From the NCBI GenBank assembly GCA_903957405.1, contig CAJBPC010000464.1, positions 1-18,013 of the forward strand: a stretch of 18,013 nt of DNA, written 5' to 3'. Shown here piece by piece: positions 1 through 7,659 of this stretch; the stretch's first letter is position 1, and each line of letters begins with the position of its first letter. Source of the DNA: an uncultured bacterium (GTDB taxonomy: Bacteria; Bacteroidota; Bacteroidia; Chitinophagales; Chitinophagaceae). The translations under genes and the position numbers were made by a program. The notes under the pieces were generated by a model, which saw only the letters and a list, made by a program, of their open reading frames with translations, was not told where the DNA came from and ran no database searches.

Positions 1-1
1 C

Positions 2-310
2 CATGACCCCACCACCCTCAATCGGCAGGGCAATGATGTGGGACCCCAATACCGCAGTGTCGTATTCTTTCATAACGACGAACAGCGCAAAAAGGCGGAG
101 TTCTACAAATCTGAGCTTGACAAAAGCAAAGCCTTCCCGAATCCCATTGTAACGACCATCGAACCGTACACGAATTTCTACAAGGCTGAGAACTACCACC
201 AGGACTATTACAACCGCAATAAGACAGAACCATATTGCTACTTCGTCATCCGACCGAAACTGGAGAAATACGAGAAGGTCTTCGGGGATAAAACGAAAAA
301 ACAAGACTGA
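2..310 (+). CDS. msrA: Peptide-methionine (S)-S-oxide reductase MsrA, C-terminal part (5' end outside window)
   Basis: The frame is open from the left edge of the window and encodes the last 102 residues of MsrA, which reduces the S-epimer of methionine sulfoxide in proteins using thioredoxin. The first visible residues read HDPTTLNRQGNDVGPQYRS, the hallmark block in the middle of MsrA, followed by the family's FFHNDEQ, EPYTNFYKAENYHQDYY and YCYFVIRPKLEKY segments. MsrA proteins are usually about 160-220 residues, so roughly half is missing, including the N-terminal GCFWG catalytic cysteine motif. A GTG at 38 is internal and not a start, because the conserved family sequence continues upstream of it. 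The following gene lies on the same strand about 100 bases away. Nothing suggests a functional link to the glycan genes farther right. Identification is firm; the lack of an N-terminus is purely a window effect. Confidence 0.95.
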   Translation, partial: HDPTTLNRQGNDVGPQYRSVVFFHNDEQRKKAEFYKSELDKSKAFPNPIVTTIEPYTNFYKAENYHQDYYNRNKTEPYCYFVIRPKLEKYEKVFGDKTKKQD

Positions 311-335
311 ACCCAGGCCGCCTCTTTAGGGATAC

Positions 336-356
336 CGGAAAGGAAAAATCTTTCCG
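336..356 (+). terminator. Small hairpin after msrA, possible weak terminator
   Basis: CGGAAAG at 336-342 pairs perfectly with CTTTCCG at 350-356 around a 7-base A-rich loop, starting 25 bases after the msrA stop. No T-run follows it, so it is not a canonical intrinsic terminator. It may instead be a transcript-end stabiliser or chance. Confidence 0.3.
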
Positions 357-407
357 CCACACTTTACAGCCTACATCTGCGTTCTACTGGTGCAGCAACT
401 CAATTCT

Positions 408-1943
408 ATGTCGAAAAATTATGATGCGGTTATCATCGGCGCGGGTCACAACGGGCTGGTAGCCGCAGCTTATCTCAGTAAGGCTGGCAAGAAAGTTTTG
501 GTGATTGAAGCATCCCAGGAGATCGGCGGAGCGACGGCCAGTGCAAAGGTATTCCCCGAGCATGATGCAAAAATTTCCAGGTATTCATATCTGATATCCC
601 TTTTCCCGGATAAGATCATCCAGGATCTTGGCCTGGGGTTCGAGACCATCTCCCGAAGCCTGTCTTCCTATACCCCATATGTCAGGAACGGGATACACAA
701 GGGACTGTGCATCAGTAGGCAATGGGACCATGCGACGGAAGATTCTTTCGTACAGCTCACCGGAAGTCCCCGCGAAGCAAGGGCATGGCGGAATTTCTAC
801 GGCAAGATGGAAGCGATGGCAAAAAAGATCGCCCCTACCCTGCTGGAACCCCTTCCCAGCCGCACCGAACTCAGGAACCTTGTCGGCATGGACGATGCAT
901 GGCGCATGGTCTTCGAACGACCCATCGGCGAAGCCATCCTGCAGCATTTCGAATCAGACATCGTTCGTGGCATCGTGCTCACCGACGGGCTTATCGGCAC
1001 ACATGCTTCCGCATTCGATCTTCAAGCCAGCAAATGCTTCCTCTACCACCTCATCGGAAACGGAACCGGTGAATGGAAGATCCCAAAAGGCGGAATGGGA
1101 GCACTCGTAACGGCCTTACAACGCGCAGCCTTGGGTGCCGGTGCGGAGATCCGGACTTCTGCGAAGGCCGTAGGCTTGCACACCTCAGCAGACAAGGTAG
1201 AAGTGCATTTGGAGGACGGGACCTCGGTCACCGGCAAGTATCTCCTCTGCAATGCCGCACCAAACGTATTGGCCTCCCTTTATGGCAAAACTCCGGCAAC
1301 ACCGCCGGATGGCGCACAGATAAAGATCAATATGCTCCTCGAACGCCTTCCCAGATTCCGGTCCGGGATAGACTCCAAAACCGGCTTCGCGGGGACACTG
1401 CATATACAGGAAAGCTTTCCGGAACTCGAAAAAGCATATCATGACAGTAAAGCCGGCAATATGCCGGACACCATACCCATCGAGATGTACTGCCATACAC
1501 TGACAGACGTGTCGATCCTGAGCAGGGAGTTGCAATACCGCGGCTGCCATACGCTGACGCTTTTTGGACTGCATACGCCCGCTTCGCTATTCGATAAAGA
1601 TCCCGAAGGAGCCCGGCAACTCGCCGCAGAAAGGGCTTTGGCCGGTCTTGACGCCTATCTGGAAGAACCGATACGCTCCTGCATGACCCAAAACGCTGAC
1701 GGCAGCCTGTGCATGGAAATCAAATCCCCATTGGACATTGAGGCCGAAATATCGCTCCCCCGTGGCAACATCTTCCACAAAAACCTCACCTTTCCGTTCA
1801 TTGAAGAATCCGGAATACCGGGATGGGGAGTGGAGACGGAAGATCCAAGGGTGCTGATATGCGGATCAGGAGCGGTAAGGGGCGGAGGTGTCAGCGGGAT
1901 TCCAGGGCACAATGCGGCAATGGCCATCCTTAAAGGAAACTGA
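408..1943 (+). CDS. FAD-dependent oxidoreductase, PYROXD2/phytoene-desaturase-like
   Basis: Predicted 511-residue flavoprotein of the NAD(P)/FAD-dependent oxidoreductase superfamily, closest in style to the PYROXD2/phytoene desaturase (CrtI-like) group. Residues 6-16 contain the Rossmann dinucleotide-binding signature IIGAGHNG, followed by LVIEASQEIGG, where the Glu ends strand beta-2 and would bind the FAD ribose. The C-terminal second FAD motif is GSGAVRGGGVSGIPGHNAA, the usual closing block of this family. There is no signal peptide, so it is cytosolic. Length matches the family (about 500-530). I prefer the ATG at 408 over an in-frame GTG at 390, because it puts the Rossmann strand immediately at the N-terminus, as in relatives. 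No carotenoid genes (phytoene synthase, lycopene cyclase) are adjacent, so a pathway cannot be named. The substrate is unknown and a carotenoid role should not be assumed. Confidence 0.87.
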   Translation: MSKNYDAVIIGAGHNGLVAAAYLSKAGKKVLVIEASQEIGGATASAKVFPEHDAKISRYSYLISLFPDKIIQDLGLGFETISRSLSSYTPYVRNGIHKGLCISRQWDHATEDSFVQLTGSPREARAWRNFYGKMEAMAKKIAPTLLEPLPSRTELRNLVGMDDAWRMVFERPIGEAILQHFESDIVRGIVLTDGLIGTHASAFDLQASKCFLYHLIGNGTGEWKIPKGGMGALVTALQRAALGAGAEIRTSAKAVGLHTSADKVEVHLEDGTSVTGKYLLCNAAPNVLASLYGKTPATPPDGAQIKINMLLERLPRFRSGIDSKTGFAGTLHIQESFPELEKAYHDSKAGNMPDTIPIEMYCHTLTDVSILSRELQYRGCHTLTLFGLHTPASLFDKDPEGARQLAAERALAGLDAYLEEPIRSCMTQNADGSLCMEIKSPLDIEAEISLPRGNIFHKNLTFPFIEESGIPGWGVETEDPRVLICGSGAVRGGGVSGIPGHNAAMAILKGN

Positions 1944-1978
1944 CGGCAAAAGCGGAAATGTCAGCTTGCCTGATCCAC

Positions 1979-2057
1979 AGGCGATACATGGAAGGAAATC
2001 GCCTAGACAAAACATTTCGCTTGTCTAATGAAAGGTGGTCAGACGATTTTCGAATCG
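1979..2057. terminator. Cluster of small hairpins between convergent genes
   Basis: Three short inverted repeats fill the gap between two convergent genes. AGGCGAT (1979-1985) pairs with ATCGCCT (1998-2004). TAGACAA (2004-2010) pairs with TTGTCTA (2021-2027). CGATT (2044-2048) pairs with AATCG (2053-2057) around a TTCG tetraloop. None has a proper T-run, so bidirectional termination or 3'-end stabilisation is an inference from position and structure. Confidence 0.4.
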
Positions 2058-2072
2058 AAACAATCCTTCAAA

Positions 2073-3716
2073 CTACCTTGACGCCCGCTGTCTATTCATG
2101 TCCACCTTTGTTGTCCTGAGTTCCAGCAGGTTCAATGCATTCGGCTTGAAGCCGCTGACGGCCGGGCTTACCAGCCTTATCACCATATCATACCACAAAG
2201 GGATCACAGGCGCCTGTTCCATCACCATGGCATCCATACGCCGGTAGGTGGCCAGGCGGATGCTGTCATTCGTTTCCAGCAGGGCCTCCTGATAGAGTCT
2301 GTCGAATTCCGGAATGCTTGTACGGGTGTAGTTCGGCGGCGACGGATTCTTACCATAAAACACACTCAGGTAATTCTCCGCATCGGGATAGTCTGCGATC
2401 CAGCTTCCCCGAAAGAAAAGTGCCTGGTTCTTTGCGATGCGTTCCAGCAGGCTGCCACGTTGCATGGCTTCCACCCGCACCGGAATGCCGGCCTCTTCCA
2501 TTTGCCTGGCCACAAACGCCCCCATCTCCGCGTAGATCGGGATGGTGTACAGGACGACAGGCGGAAGGCCCCTTCCTCCCGGGAAGCCCGCCTCTGCCAA
2601 GAGTTCTCGGGCACGGACGGGATCATATGCATAACCCCGGGGCCTGTCGGCATGAAAGCCCGGCAATCCGTAAGGCACAAACCCGTCCTCGGCAGGAATG
2701 CCGATCGAGTTGCGGAGATAGAGCATCATCTTCCGCCGGTCTATCGCATGGCTCATGGCCTGTCGGATCTTTTTCAAACGCAGGGGCGATCCTTTCAGAA
2801 GGGGATTCATGGTATCCTGCAGGATGCCGAGATATTCCGTGTTGAGGAATGGATGCTTTTGCAACACGATCTTATCCTTCCACTCCTCCTTCAGCTCGCC
2901 TTTGCGGCTCAGCACTTCATCCTTGAAATTCGCATCGATGTCGTTCATGAAATCCAGGCGCCCCTGACGGAACTCCAGGAACTCTCCGGCTTTGTTGTCA
3001 AGAAACGAGATCTTCACCGCATCCAGGTAAGGCAAAGTCTTCCCGGCACTGTCTTTTTCGAAATAACGGTCATTCCGCAGGAAGATCATCGCCTGCCCTT
3101 CCTCCCATGCGCTGAACCGGAAAGGGCCAGTCCCACAGGGGTTTCGGCCAAAATCCTTCCCCAGGCTGCGGGTCACTTCCGGCGGGAGCACCGAGCAGTA
3201 TTGCATGCTGAGGATGCCGAGGATCGGAGGAAAGGGGCTCTTCAGCTTCAGCAGGAATGTCGTGTCGTTCAAGGCCGTGAAGGGCTGCAGGCTATCCACA
3301 CGACCGTTGAAGATCCAGGCCCCCGGACTGGCCGTCGCGGGATCGAGGATGCGGGCGAGGGAATGAACAACATCCGAAGCGACCATCTTCCGACCCTTGC
3401 CCCCCGGGAAAGCCGGATGGTCGTGGAACATCACATCGTCGCGCAGCGTGAACCGGTATTGCAGGCGGTCCGGGGATATCGTCCAACGCTTCGCCAGCGA
3501 GGGCATGATCCGAAGGTCGCCGCCAACCTCCGTAAGACTGTTATACAGCTGATGGGTGGCCCATATGATCGGCTGGTTCTTGGCATATGCAGGATCCAGG
3601 GTGCCGATGCCTTCCGGCTGATTGTAACGGAACACCTGCCTGCCCGACCGACCAACGCGGTCGCATGAGGACATGCAGGCGAATGCCAGCAGGCCGAAAA
3701 GGAAAAATCTCTTCAT
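2073..3716 (-). CDS. ABC transporter substrate-binding lipoprotein, oligopeptide-type (SBP_bac_5)
   Basis: This 547-residue lipoprotein belongs to the extracellular solute-binding protein family 5 (OppA/DppA/NikA class). It would capture peptides or similar solutes for an ABC importer. The N-terminus MKRFFLFGLLAFACMSSC is a type II signal sequence, with Cys18 as the likely lipidated residue (Cys14 is a less likely alternative). Family features follow in order: GTLDPAYA near residue 40, LAKRWTISPD, a DVMFHDHPAF segment, a conserved NPCGTGPFRF block, FLNTEYLGI, IRQAMSHAIDR, and near the C-terminus SWIADYPDAENYLSVFYG and APVIPLWYD. Length is normal for the family and there is no break. No permease or ATPase genes flank it, so it is an orphan here; its partners may lie elsewhere. 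It is divergent from the M1 peptidase gene with a 77-base gap to that gene's likely start. That pairing is suggestive of peptide uptake but unproven. Substrate is uncertain. Confidence 0.9.
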   Translation of the reverse strand: MKRFFLFGLLAFACMSSCDRVGRSGRQVFRYNQPEGIGTLDPAYAKNQPIIWATHQLYNSLTEVGGDLRIMPSLAKRWTISPDRLQYRFTLRDDVMFHDHPAFPGGKGRKMVASDVVHSLARILDPATASPGAWIFNGRVDSLQPFTALNDTTFLLKLKSPFPPILGILSMQYCSVLPPEVTRSLGKDFGRNPCGTGPFRFSAWEEGQAMIFLRNDRYFEKDSAGKTLPYLDAVKISFLDNKAGEFLEFRQGRLDFMNDIDANFKDEVLSRKGELKEEWKDKIVLQKHPFLNTEYLGILQDTMNPLLKGSPLRLKKIRQAMSHAIDRRKMMLYLRNSIGIPAEDGFVPYGLPGFHADRPRGYAYDPVRARELLAEAGFPGGRGLPPVVLYTIPIYAEMGAFVARQMEEAGIPVRVEAMQRGSLLERIAKNQALFFRGSWIADYPDAENYLSVFYGKNPSPPNYTRTSIPEFDRLYQEALLETNDSIRLATYRRMDAMVMEQAPVIPLWYDMVIRLVSPAVSGFKPNALNLLELRTTKVDMNRQRASR

Positions 3717-3793
3717 GATCCGGATCTATTAGCGTTAAATTTATGACATTGAATCCAACCGCGGCAAAACCTCCGCGGCGAAAAAAAAACTTC
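3717..3793. promoter_or_regulatory. Divergent intergenic region of binding-protein and M1 peptidase genes
   Basis: Both neighbouring genes read away from this region, so their promoters must lie here or overlap the coding starts. A TAAATTTA element (3735-3742) partly resembles the Bacteroidota -7 consensus TAnnTTTG on either strand, but I see no convincing -33 partner. Two copies of CCGCGGC (3759-3765 and 3773-3779) flank an A-rich spacer and are followed by a run of nine A just before the preferred ATG at 3794. The promoter assignment is positional. Confidence 0.4.
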
Positions 3794-5422
3794 ATGAGAC
3801 CTGCCCGTTTTCTACCGCTATTGCTGCTGCCAAGCCTCCTGTTCGCCCAACCGAAGATCTTCACCCGTGCAGACACTTTACGGGGAAGCATAAGCGAAGA
3901 AAGGGCCTGGTGGGATGTCACCCACTACGCCATCGAGGTGACGCCCGACTATGAAGGCAAGAAGTTTTCCGGCACGACGACGATATCCTTCAAAGTACTT
4001 TCCCCCGGGAAACGCATGCAGATCGACCTGCAGGCACCCATGCACATCGATGCCGTCGAATCCTACGGGACAGCGTTGCGTTTTAACCGCGAAGGGAACG
4101 TCTGGCATGTGGAATTCCCCGAATCACTTGTGCCCGGCGCGATGCATTCGGCCGTGATCCGATTCTCTGGAGTCCCACGCGAAGCCGTACGCGCACCGTG
4201 GGACGGGGGATGGATCTTCACAAAGGATAAGGCAGGGCGTCCGTGGATGACCGTAGCATGCCAGGGACTTGGCGCCAGCGTGTGGTATCCCTGCAAGGAC
4301 CACCAGTCCGATGAACCCGACAGCGCATCCATAAGCATAACGGTACCGGATACCCTAGTGGCGGTCGCCAACGGTAGGCTGCGGTCGATGGTTCGGCAAG
4401 GTCTGGGTAAGGCCACCTACACCTGGGCCGTGACGAACCCGATCAACAGCTACAATATCGTGCCGTATATCGGAAAGTACGTCGGCTGGCAGGAACAGTA
4501 CAAGGGGGAAGCCGGTGTGCTGGACTGCAGCTATTACGTCATGGACTATAATCTCGAAAAAGCCAAAAAACAATTCACACAGGCGGCGGACATGCTCCGT
4601 TGCTTCGAGCATTGGTTCGGCCCGTATCCGTTCCAAAGCGATGGCTACAAACTGGTGGAATCCTCCCATCTAGGGATGGAACATCAAAGCGCCGTGGCAT
4701 ATGGGAACGGATTCCAGAACGGATATCGCGGAACCGACCTGTCGCGATCCGGGTGGGGACTCAAATGGGATTTCATCCTCATCCATGAGAGCGGACATGA
4801 ATGGTTCGGGAACAACATCACCACCAAAGACATCGCAGACATGTGGGTGCATGAGGGGTTCACGAACTATTCGGAAACGATCTACACGGAATGCCAGTCA
4901 GGAAAAGATGCCGGCAGCGACTATGTGCGCGGTACGAGGCAGCTGATACAAAATGACAAACCGATCGTCGGACCTTATGGCGTCAATGAAGAAGGCTCTG
5001 GAGATATGTACTACAAGGGAGGGAACATGATCCACTACATGCGACAATTGTTCCGCGACGATGAACGGTTCCGCATGGCGTTGCGTGGTATGAACGAGAC
5101 ATTCCGGCACAAGACCGTTACGTACGAAGACGTGACCGGTTTTCTGAGTAATCGTGCAGGACGGGACCTGAAGCCGCTATTCGATCAGTATCTCAAGCAT
5201 ACGCAGATACCGGTGCTGGCATACGGCATCAAAGGGCGAAAGCTCCGGTATCGCTGGACGAACTGCATCCCGGGATACAACATTCCCGTTCAGGTGGTGA
5301 TCGATGCAACCGAAACCATTTGGCTGGAACCCGGAACAAGGGCTAAGACGGTGAAGCTGCGCCGAAATGCCACAGGGATCGCCATACACAAGGATTTCTA
5401 TGCAGAAAGCCGGAGGGATTGA
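3794..5422 (+). CDS. Exported M1-family zinc metallopeptidase (aminopeptidase N-like)
   Basis: Predicted 542-residue gluzincin peptidase of family M1, which removes N-terminal amino acids from peptides. From the ATG at 3794 the protein begins with a clear Sec signal peptide (MRPARFLPLLLLPSLLFAQ). An in-frame ATG at 3743 would add 17 mostly basic residues and is less likely. An N-terminal beta-sandwich (about 30-230) precedes the catalytic domain. The zinc site is HESGH at 331-335 with the third ligand Glu354 in WVHEGFTNYSE, exactly the HExxH-18-E spacing. The exopeptidase motif reads GMEH (294-297) rather than canonical GxMEN: its Glu is kept and its Asn is His. Tyr406 or Tyr407 in MYYKGGNM is the probable transition-state Tyr. 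The protein is shorter than classical PepN (about 870 residues) and lacks its long C-terminal helical domain. This fits the compact M1 peptidases of Bacteroidota. It is probably periplasmic and supplies peptides or amino acids. Confidence 0.92.
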   Translation: MRPARFLPLLLLPSLLFAQPKIFTRADTLRGSISEERAWWDVTHYAIEVTPDYEGKKFSGTTTISFKVLSPGKRMQIDLQAPMHIDAVESYGTALRFNREGNVWHVEFPESLVPGAMHSAVIRFSGVPREAVRAPWDGGWIFTKDKAGRPWMTVACQGLGASVWYPCKDHQSDEPDSASISITVPDTLVAVANGRLRSMVRQGLGKATYTWAVTNPINSYNIVPYIGKYVGWQEQYKGEAGVLDCSYYVMDYNLEKAKKQFTQAADMLRCFEHWFGPYPFQSDGYKLVESSHLGMEHQSAVAYGNGFQNGYRGTDLSRSGWGLKWDFILIHESGHEWFGNNITTKDIADMWVHEGFTNYSETIYTECQSGKDAGSDYVRGTRQLIQNDKPIVGPYGVNEEGSGDMYYKGGNMIHYMRQLFRDDERFRMALRGMNETFRHKTVTYEDVTGFLSNRAGRDLKPLFDQYLKHTQIPVLAYGIKGRKLRYRWTNCIPGYNIPVQVVIDATETIWLEPGTRAKTVKLRRNATGIAIHKDFYAESRRD

Positions 5423-5506
5423 TCCGCAGGGCATCGGGCAATGACCCGCATGACCGGCTCGACATCGCCCCTCCTCCATCGGGGCAAGCCGCCATCTTGA
5501 AAAACA

Positions 5507-6508
5507 TCACTTGCGCTTGATCATGAGCACGCTGACGACCGGACGCTCGACGCCTGACGTACTTGGCTTCACCGTTTGCCGGCCACCGACGATCATGGAG
5601 GTCGATCCGCCCCCGTCAAGGTTCATGGCATGACTGCAGCCCAGATCTTTCATCATGGCCGCTAGTTCCTGCAGGTTCAGTCCGGCATATCCGGGCACCT
5701 GGTTATCACCCTGTATCGCGACCATCAGTACGATCCCTGCTGTGTTGTATCCGATGGCCGAACGAGACCTTGAGCTTGTGTTGTTGATATCTATCAGCTC
5801 CTCCTTGTCTGAAATGCGGATCTCGTTGTTGTAGACCAGCATCGGCGACCCTCCGATGCCGCTCAGGATATTCCAGGTTGTCCCGCCGGCAGGAAAGGCA
5901 GCATCCGGAACGGCCAGTGGAGGAAGATTCACATCATTCGGACTCGGAACCGGATAGCTTTGGATGTTTTCATTACCACTACCGATATGGTAGATCCATG
6001 CGGCAGAGGGTGCGCCGGTTGCAAGCATCCCAAATGCGGCACGAGTGGGATAATAGTGTCCGAGCGGCCTGCTGAGGAGTTTGATGTTCGGGGAACCCGT
6101 CACATTGTTATGCTTCACCAGGCTGTAGGACTGGTTTGAACCGAAGTATCCGCCGTTGATGCAGGCATACACCGTTCCAGGTTCCTGCTGGACGAAGGCC
6201 GCAGGTGTCTGCGCGGCAGCGGCCATTACCGGTTTGAATTCAAGGGAGGTGTTGCTGCTCTCGTATGCAAAGCAGTAGGCACGGGTCTGTTTTCCGCCCC
6301 AGGTACTATCGAATGTATATAGTTGCACGTTCCCCGGGAAGTTCACCGTAGAAGACTTGTCATGCTTCCATCCGGGAGGCAGCTTGATGAGCGGGGCCAC
6401 CACGACCGGGGGTACCGGCGGAACGGGAGGCACAGGCGTGATGCTTCCTGTGGACTTAGAGCATCCCAGCACGGAAATAAACAAAATGGAAGCCAGCAGC
6501 AGTCTCAT
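5507..6508 (-). CDS. Phosphodiester glycosidase (NAGPA-type) lipoprotein
   Basis: A 333-residue lipoprotein with a phosphodiester glycosidase domain (PF09992). This family is named for the mammalian uncovering enzyme, which removes GlcNAc from GlcNAc-alpha-1-phospho-6-mannose. Start at 6508 gives MRLLLASILFISVLGCSKS, a good type II signal with lipidated Cys16. An in-frame ATG at 6538 only adds ten residues before it. A Pro-Val-rich linker (PVPPVPPVPPV, about residues 23-36) tethers the domain. The family signature NLDGGGSTS is at 296-304, preceded by LGCSHAMNLDGGG context and an INGGYF motif upstream, and the end VSVLMIK is also typical. It is the last gene of the leftward run with the symporter, DUF4434 and GHL10 genes. 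The spacing of about 75 bases to the upstream GHL10 stop is compatible with one transcript. Activity on a sugar-1-phosphate diester is inferred from the family; the actual sugar is unknown. Confidence 0.88.
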   Translation of the reverse strand: MRLLLASILFISVLGCSKSTGSITPVPPVPPVPPVVVAPLIKLPPGWKHDKSSTVNFPGNVQLYTFDSTWGGKQTRAYCFAYESSNTSLEFKPVMAAAAQTPAAFVQQEPGTVYACINGGYFGSNQSYSLVKHNNVTGSPNIKLLSRPLGHYYPTRAAFGMLATGAPSAAWIYHIGSGNENIQSYPVPSPNDVNLPPLAVPDAAFPAGGTTWNILSGIGGSPMLVYNNEIRISDKEELIDINNTSSRSRSAIGYNTAGIVLMVAIQGDNQVPGYAGLNLQELAAMMKDLGCSHAMNLDGGGSTSMIVGGRQTVKPSTSGVERPVVSVLMIKRK

Positions 6509-6583
6509 GTTTTTTTGATTTATCTGAATGGATGCCATGCAGTCTTTCCGATCGGGTTGACCACTGCAGCCATGTGTTGATGA

Positions 6584-7657
6584 TTAATACACTTTCGAGG
6601 TCAGAGATGGCAAGGTTTCGTAGTAGAAGAAACTTTCACCCCTGAACCCATACTTCCGATTGAGTCGTATCATCTCCCGGAGCATATCCTCATTCACACG
6701 GTACCCGCTGCCGAGGGAAGTGAGGATACCCGGGAACACTTTCCTGCGCAGCCTTCCGGGCACTTGCCCGCTCAGCTCCTTCAGGATCTTTTCATATGCC
6801 CCGATGTCGTACCGGTAAAGTTGCGGAAGGAGATTATCAGCGTATCCTTCCTTCAGCCACTTCGGCCAGTCCTGCAGGTATTGCTCGAGGCTCCAAGGGT
6901 AAATGCTCGGTGCCCACGACACTTTACAGCTGCTGCGGACATTCTTGACGGCCGTGTAAAGCGATCGCGCATATGCACTCAACCTGTCGGCCCGCCATTG
7001 CGTCCATGCCGAATCCCCTGAACGCTTCGGTTGAGCCTTACCGTTATGTTCACTCATGTAGCGAGCGGTCGTCCATTCATCATACCCCCCTTCGGAGGGC
7101 ATTGCAGGAAGCCTGTCATCCCCCTGTATGCCGTCCACATCATAGTTTGCGACGACTTCCGTCACCAGGGACGTCATCATATCCTGCACTTCCGGGTGCA
7201 GGGCGTTCCACCAGTAGAAGCCGTTCTTCTTCAGCAGGTGTCCGTGGACGTCGCGGCCGGCCCAGTGCGGATATTTCCGCAGCCATGTCGTGTTGGAATC
7301 CCCGTAGGCGTAAGAGAATCCGAACTCGAACCAGGCATAGACGCGGATCTTTCGGGCATGTGCCTTTTCGATGATGACTTTCAGGGGGTCCATCCCTTTG
7401 TAGAGGGGGTCCTGCCGGATCCCGACATACTGTTCCGCGACGGTACTCGGGTGCATGGTGAGGCCCTTGTTCCATACGACGACGAAGATCGTGTTGATCC
7501 CATACTTCTTACAGTTGTCGACTGCTTTCTGGATGTTCTCCTCTGAAAGCAGCGCATCACTGGCGACGTTTGTGATCCAGGTTCCGCGGATGGGCTGAGC
7601 CATTGCATGCGCAATACCCAGGGCAAGGGACAGTGTCAGGAGCATTCCGATCTTCAT
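6584..7657 (-). CDS. Secreted GHL10-family glycosyl hydrolase-like protein (PF02638)
   Basis: This 357-residue exported protein belongs to the glycosyl hydrolase-like 10 (GHL10, formerly DUF187) family, a TIM-barrel group. ATG at 7657 starts MKIGMLLTLSLALGIAHAMA, a Sec signal with probable cleavage after Ala20. An in-frame TTG at 7663 would overlap the upstream stop and is less likely. Family blocks in order: PIRGTWITN (22-30), NCKKYGINTIFVVVW, KIRVYAWFEFGFSY, YPHWAGRD, NALHPEVQDMM, YDVDGIQGDDR and a C-terminal FRGESFFYYE. These acidic blocks at strand ends are where catalysis would be expected. The upstream DUF4434 stop lies only 2 bases away, so the two are surely co-transcribed. It is a clear paralogue of the lipoprotein encoded at 10583-11773 on the opposite strand; the two share many of the same blocks. 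E. coli DigH (YddW), a GHL10 member, cuts denuded peptidoglycan, so cell-wall glycan is one possible substrate. Confidence 0.88.
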   Translation of the reverse strand: MKIGMLLTLSLALGIAHAMAQPIRGTWITNVASDALLSEENIQKAVDNCKKYGINTIFVVVWNKGLTMHPSTVAEQYVGIRQDPLYKGMDPLKVIIEKAHARKIRVYAWFEFGFSYAYGDSNTTWLRKYPHWAGRDVHGHLLKKNGFYWWNALHPEVQDMMTSLVTEVVANYDVDGIQGDDRLPAMPSEGGYDEWTTARYMSEHNGKAQPKRSGDSAWTQWRADRLSAYARSLYTAVKNVRSSCKVSWAPSIYPWSLEQYLQDWPKWLKEGYADNLLPQLYRYDIGAYEKILKELSGQVPGRLRRKVFPGILTSLGSGYRVNEDMLREMIRLNRKYGFRGESFFYYETLPSLTSKVY

Positions 7658-7659
7658 AT

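Noticed and set aside
390..407. GTG start for the FAD oxidoreductase
   Set aside because: It would add six residues before the ATG at 408, where the Rossmann fold begins in the usual place.
2035..2247. 70-codon open frame on the + strand at the convergent gap
   Set aside because: It overlaps the 3' end of the binding-protein gene and its product resembles no known small protein; likely spurious.
2460..3668. 402-codon open frame on the + strand
   Set aside because: It lies antisense inside the well-supported binding-protein gene, shows no recognisable domain, and is low-complexity in the way of shadow frames in G+C-rich coding DNA.
5467..5485. GCCCC/GGGGC hairpin as terminator between the M1 gene and the phosphodiester glycosidase gene
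   Set aside because: Only a 5-bp stem with a 9-base loop and no T-run on either strand; likely chance, although the genes are convergent.
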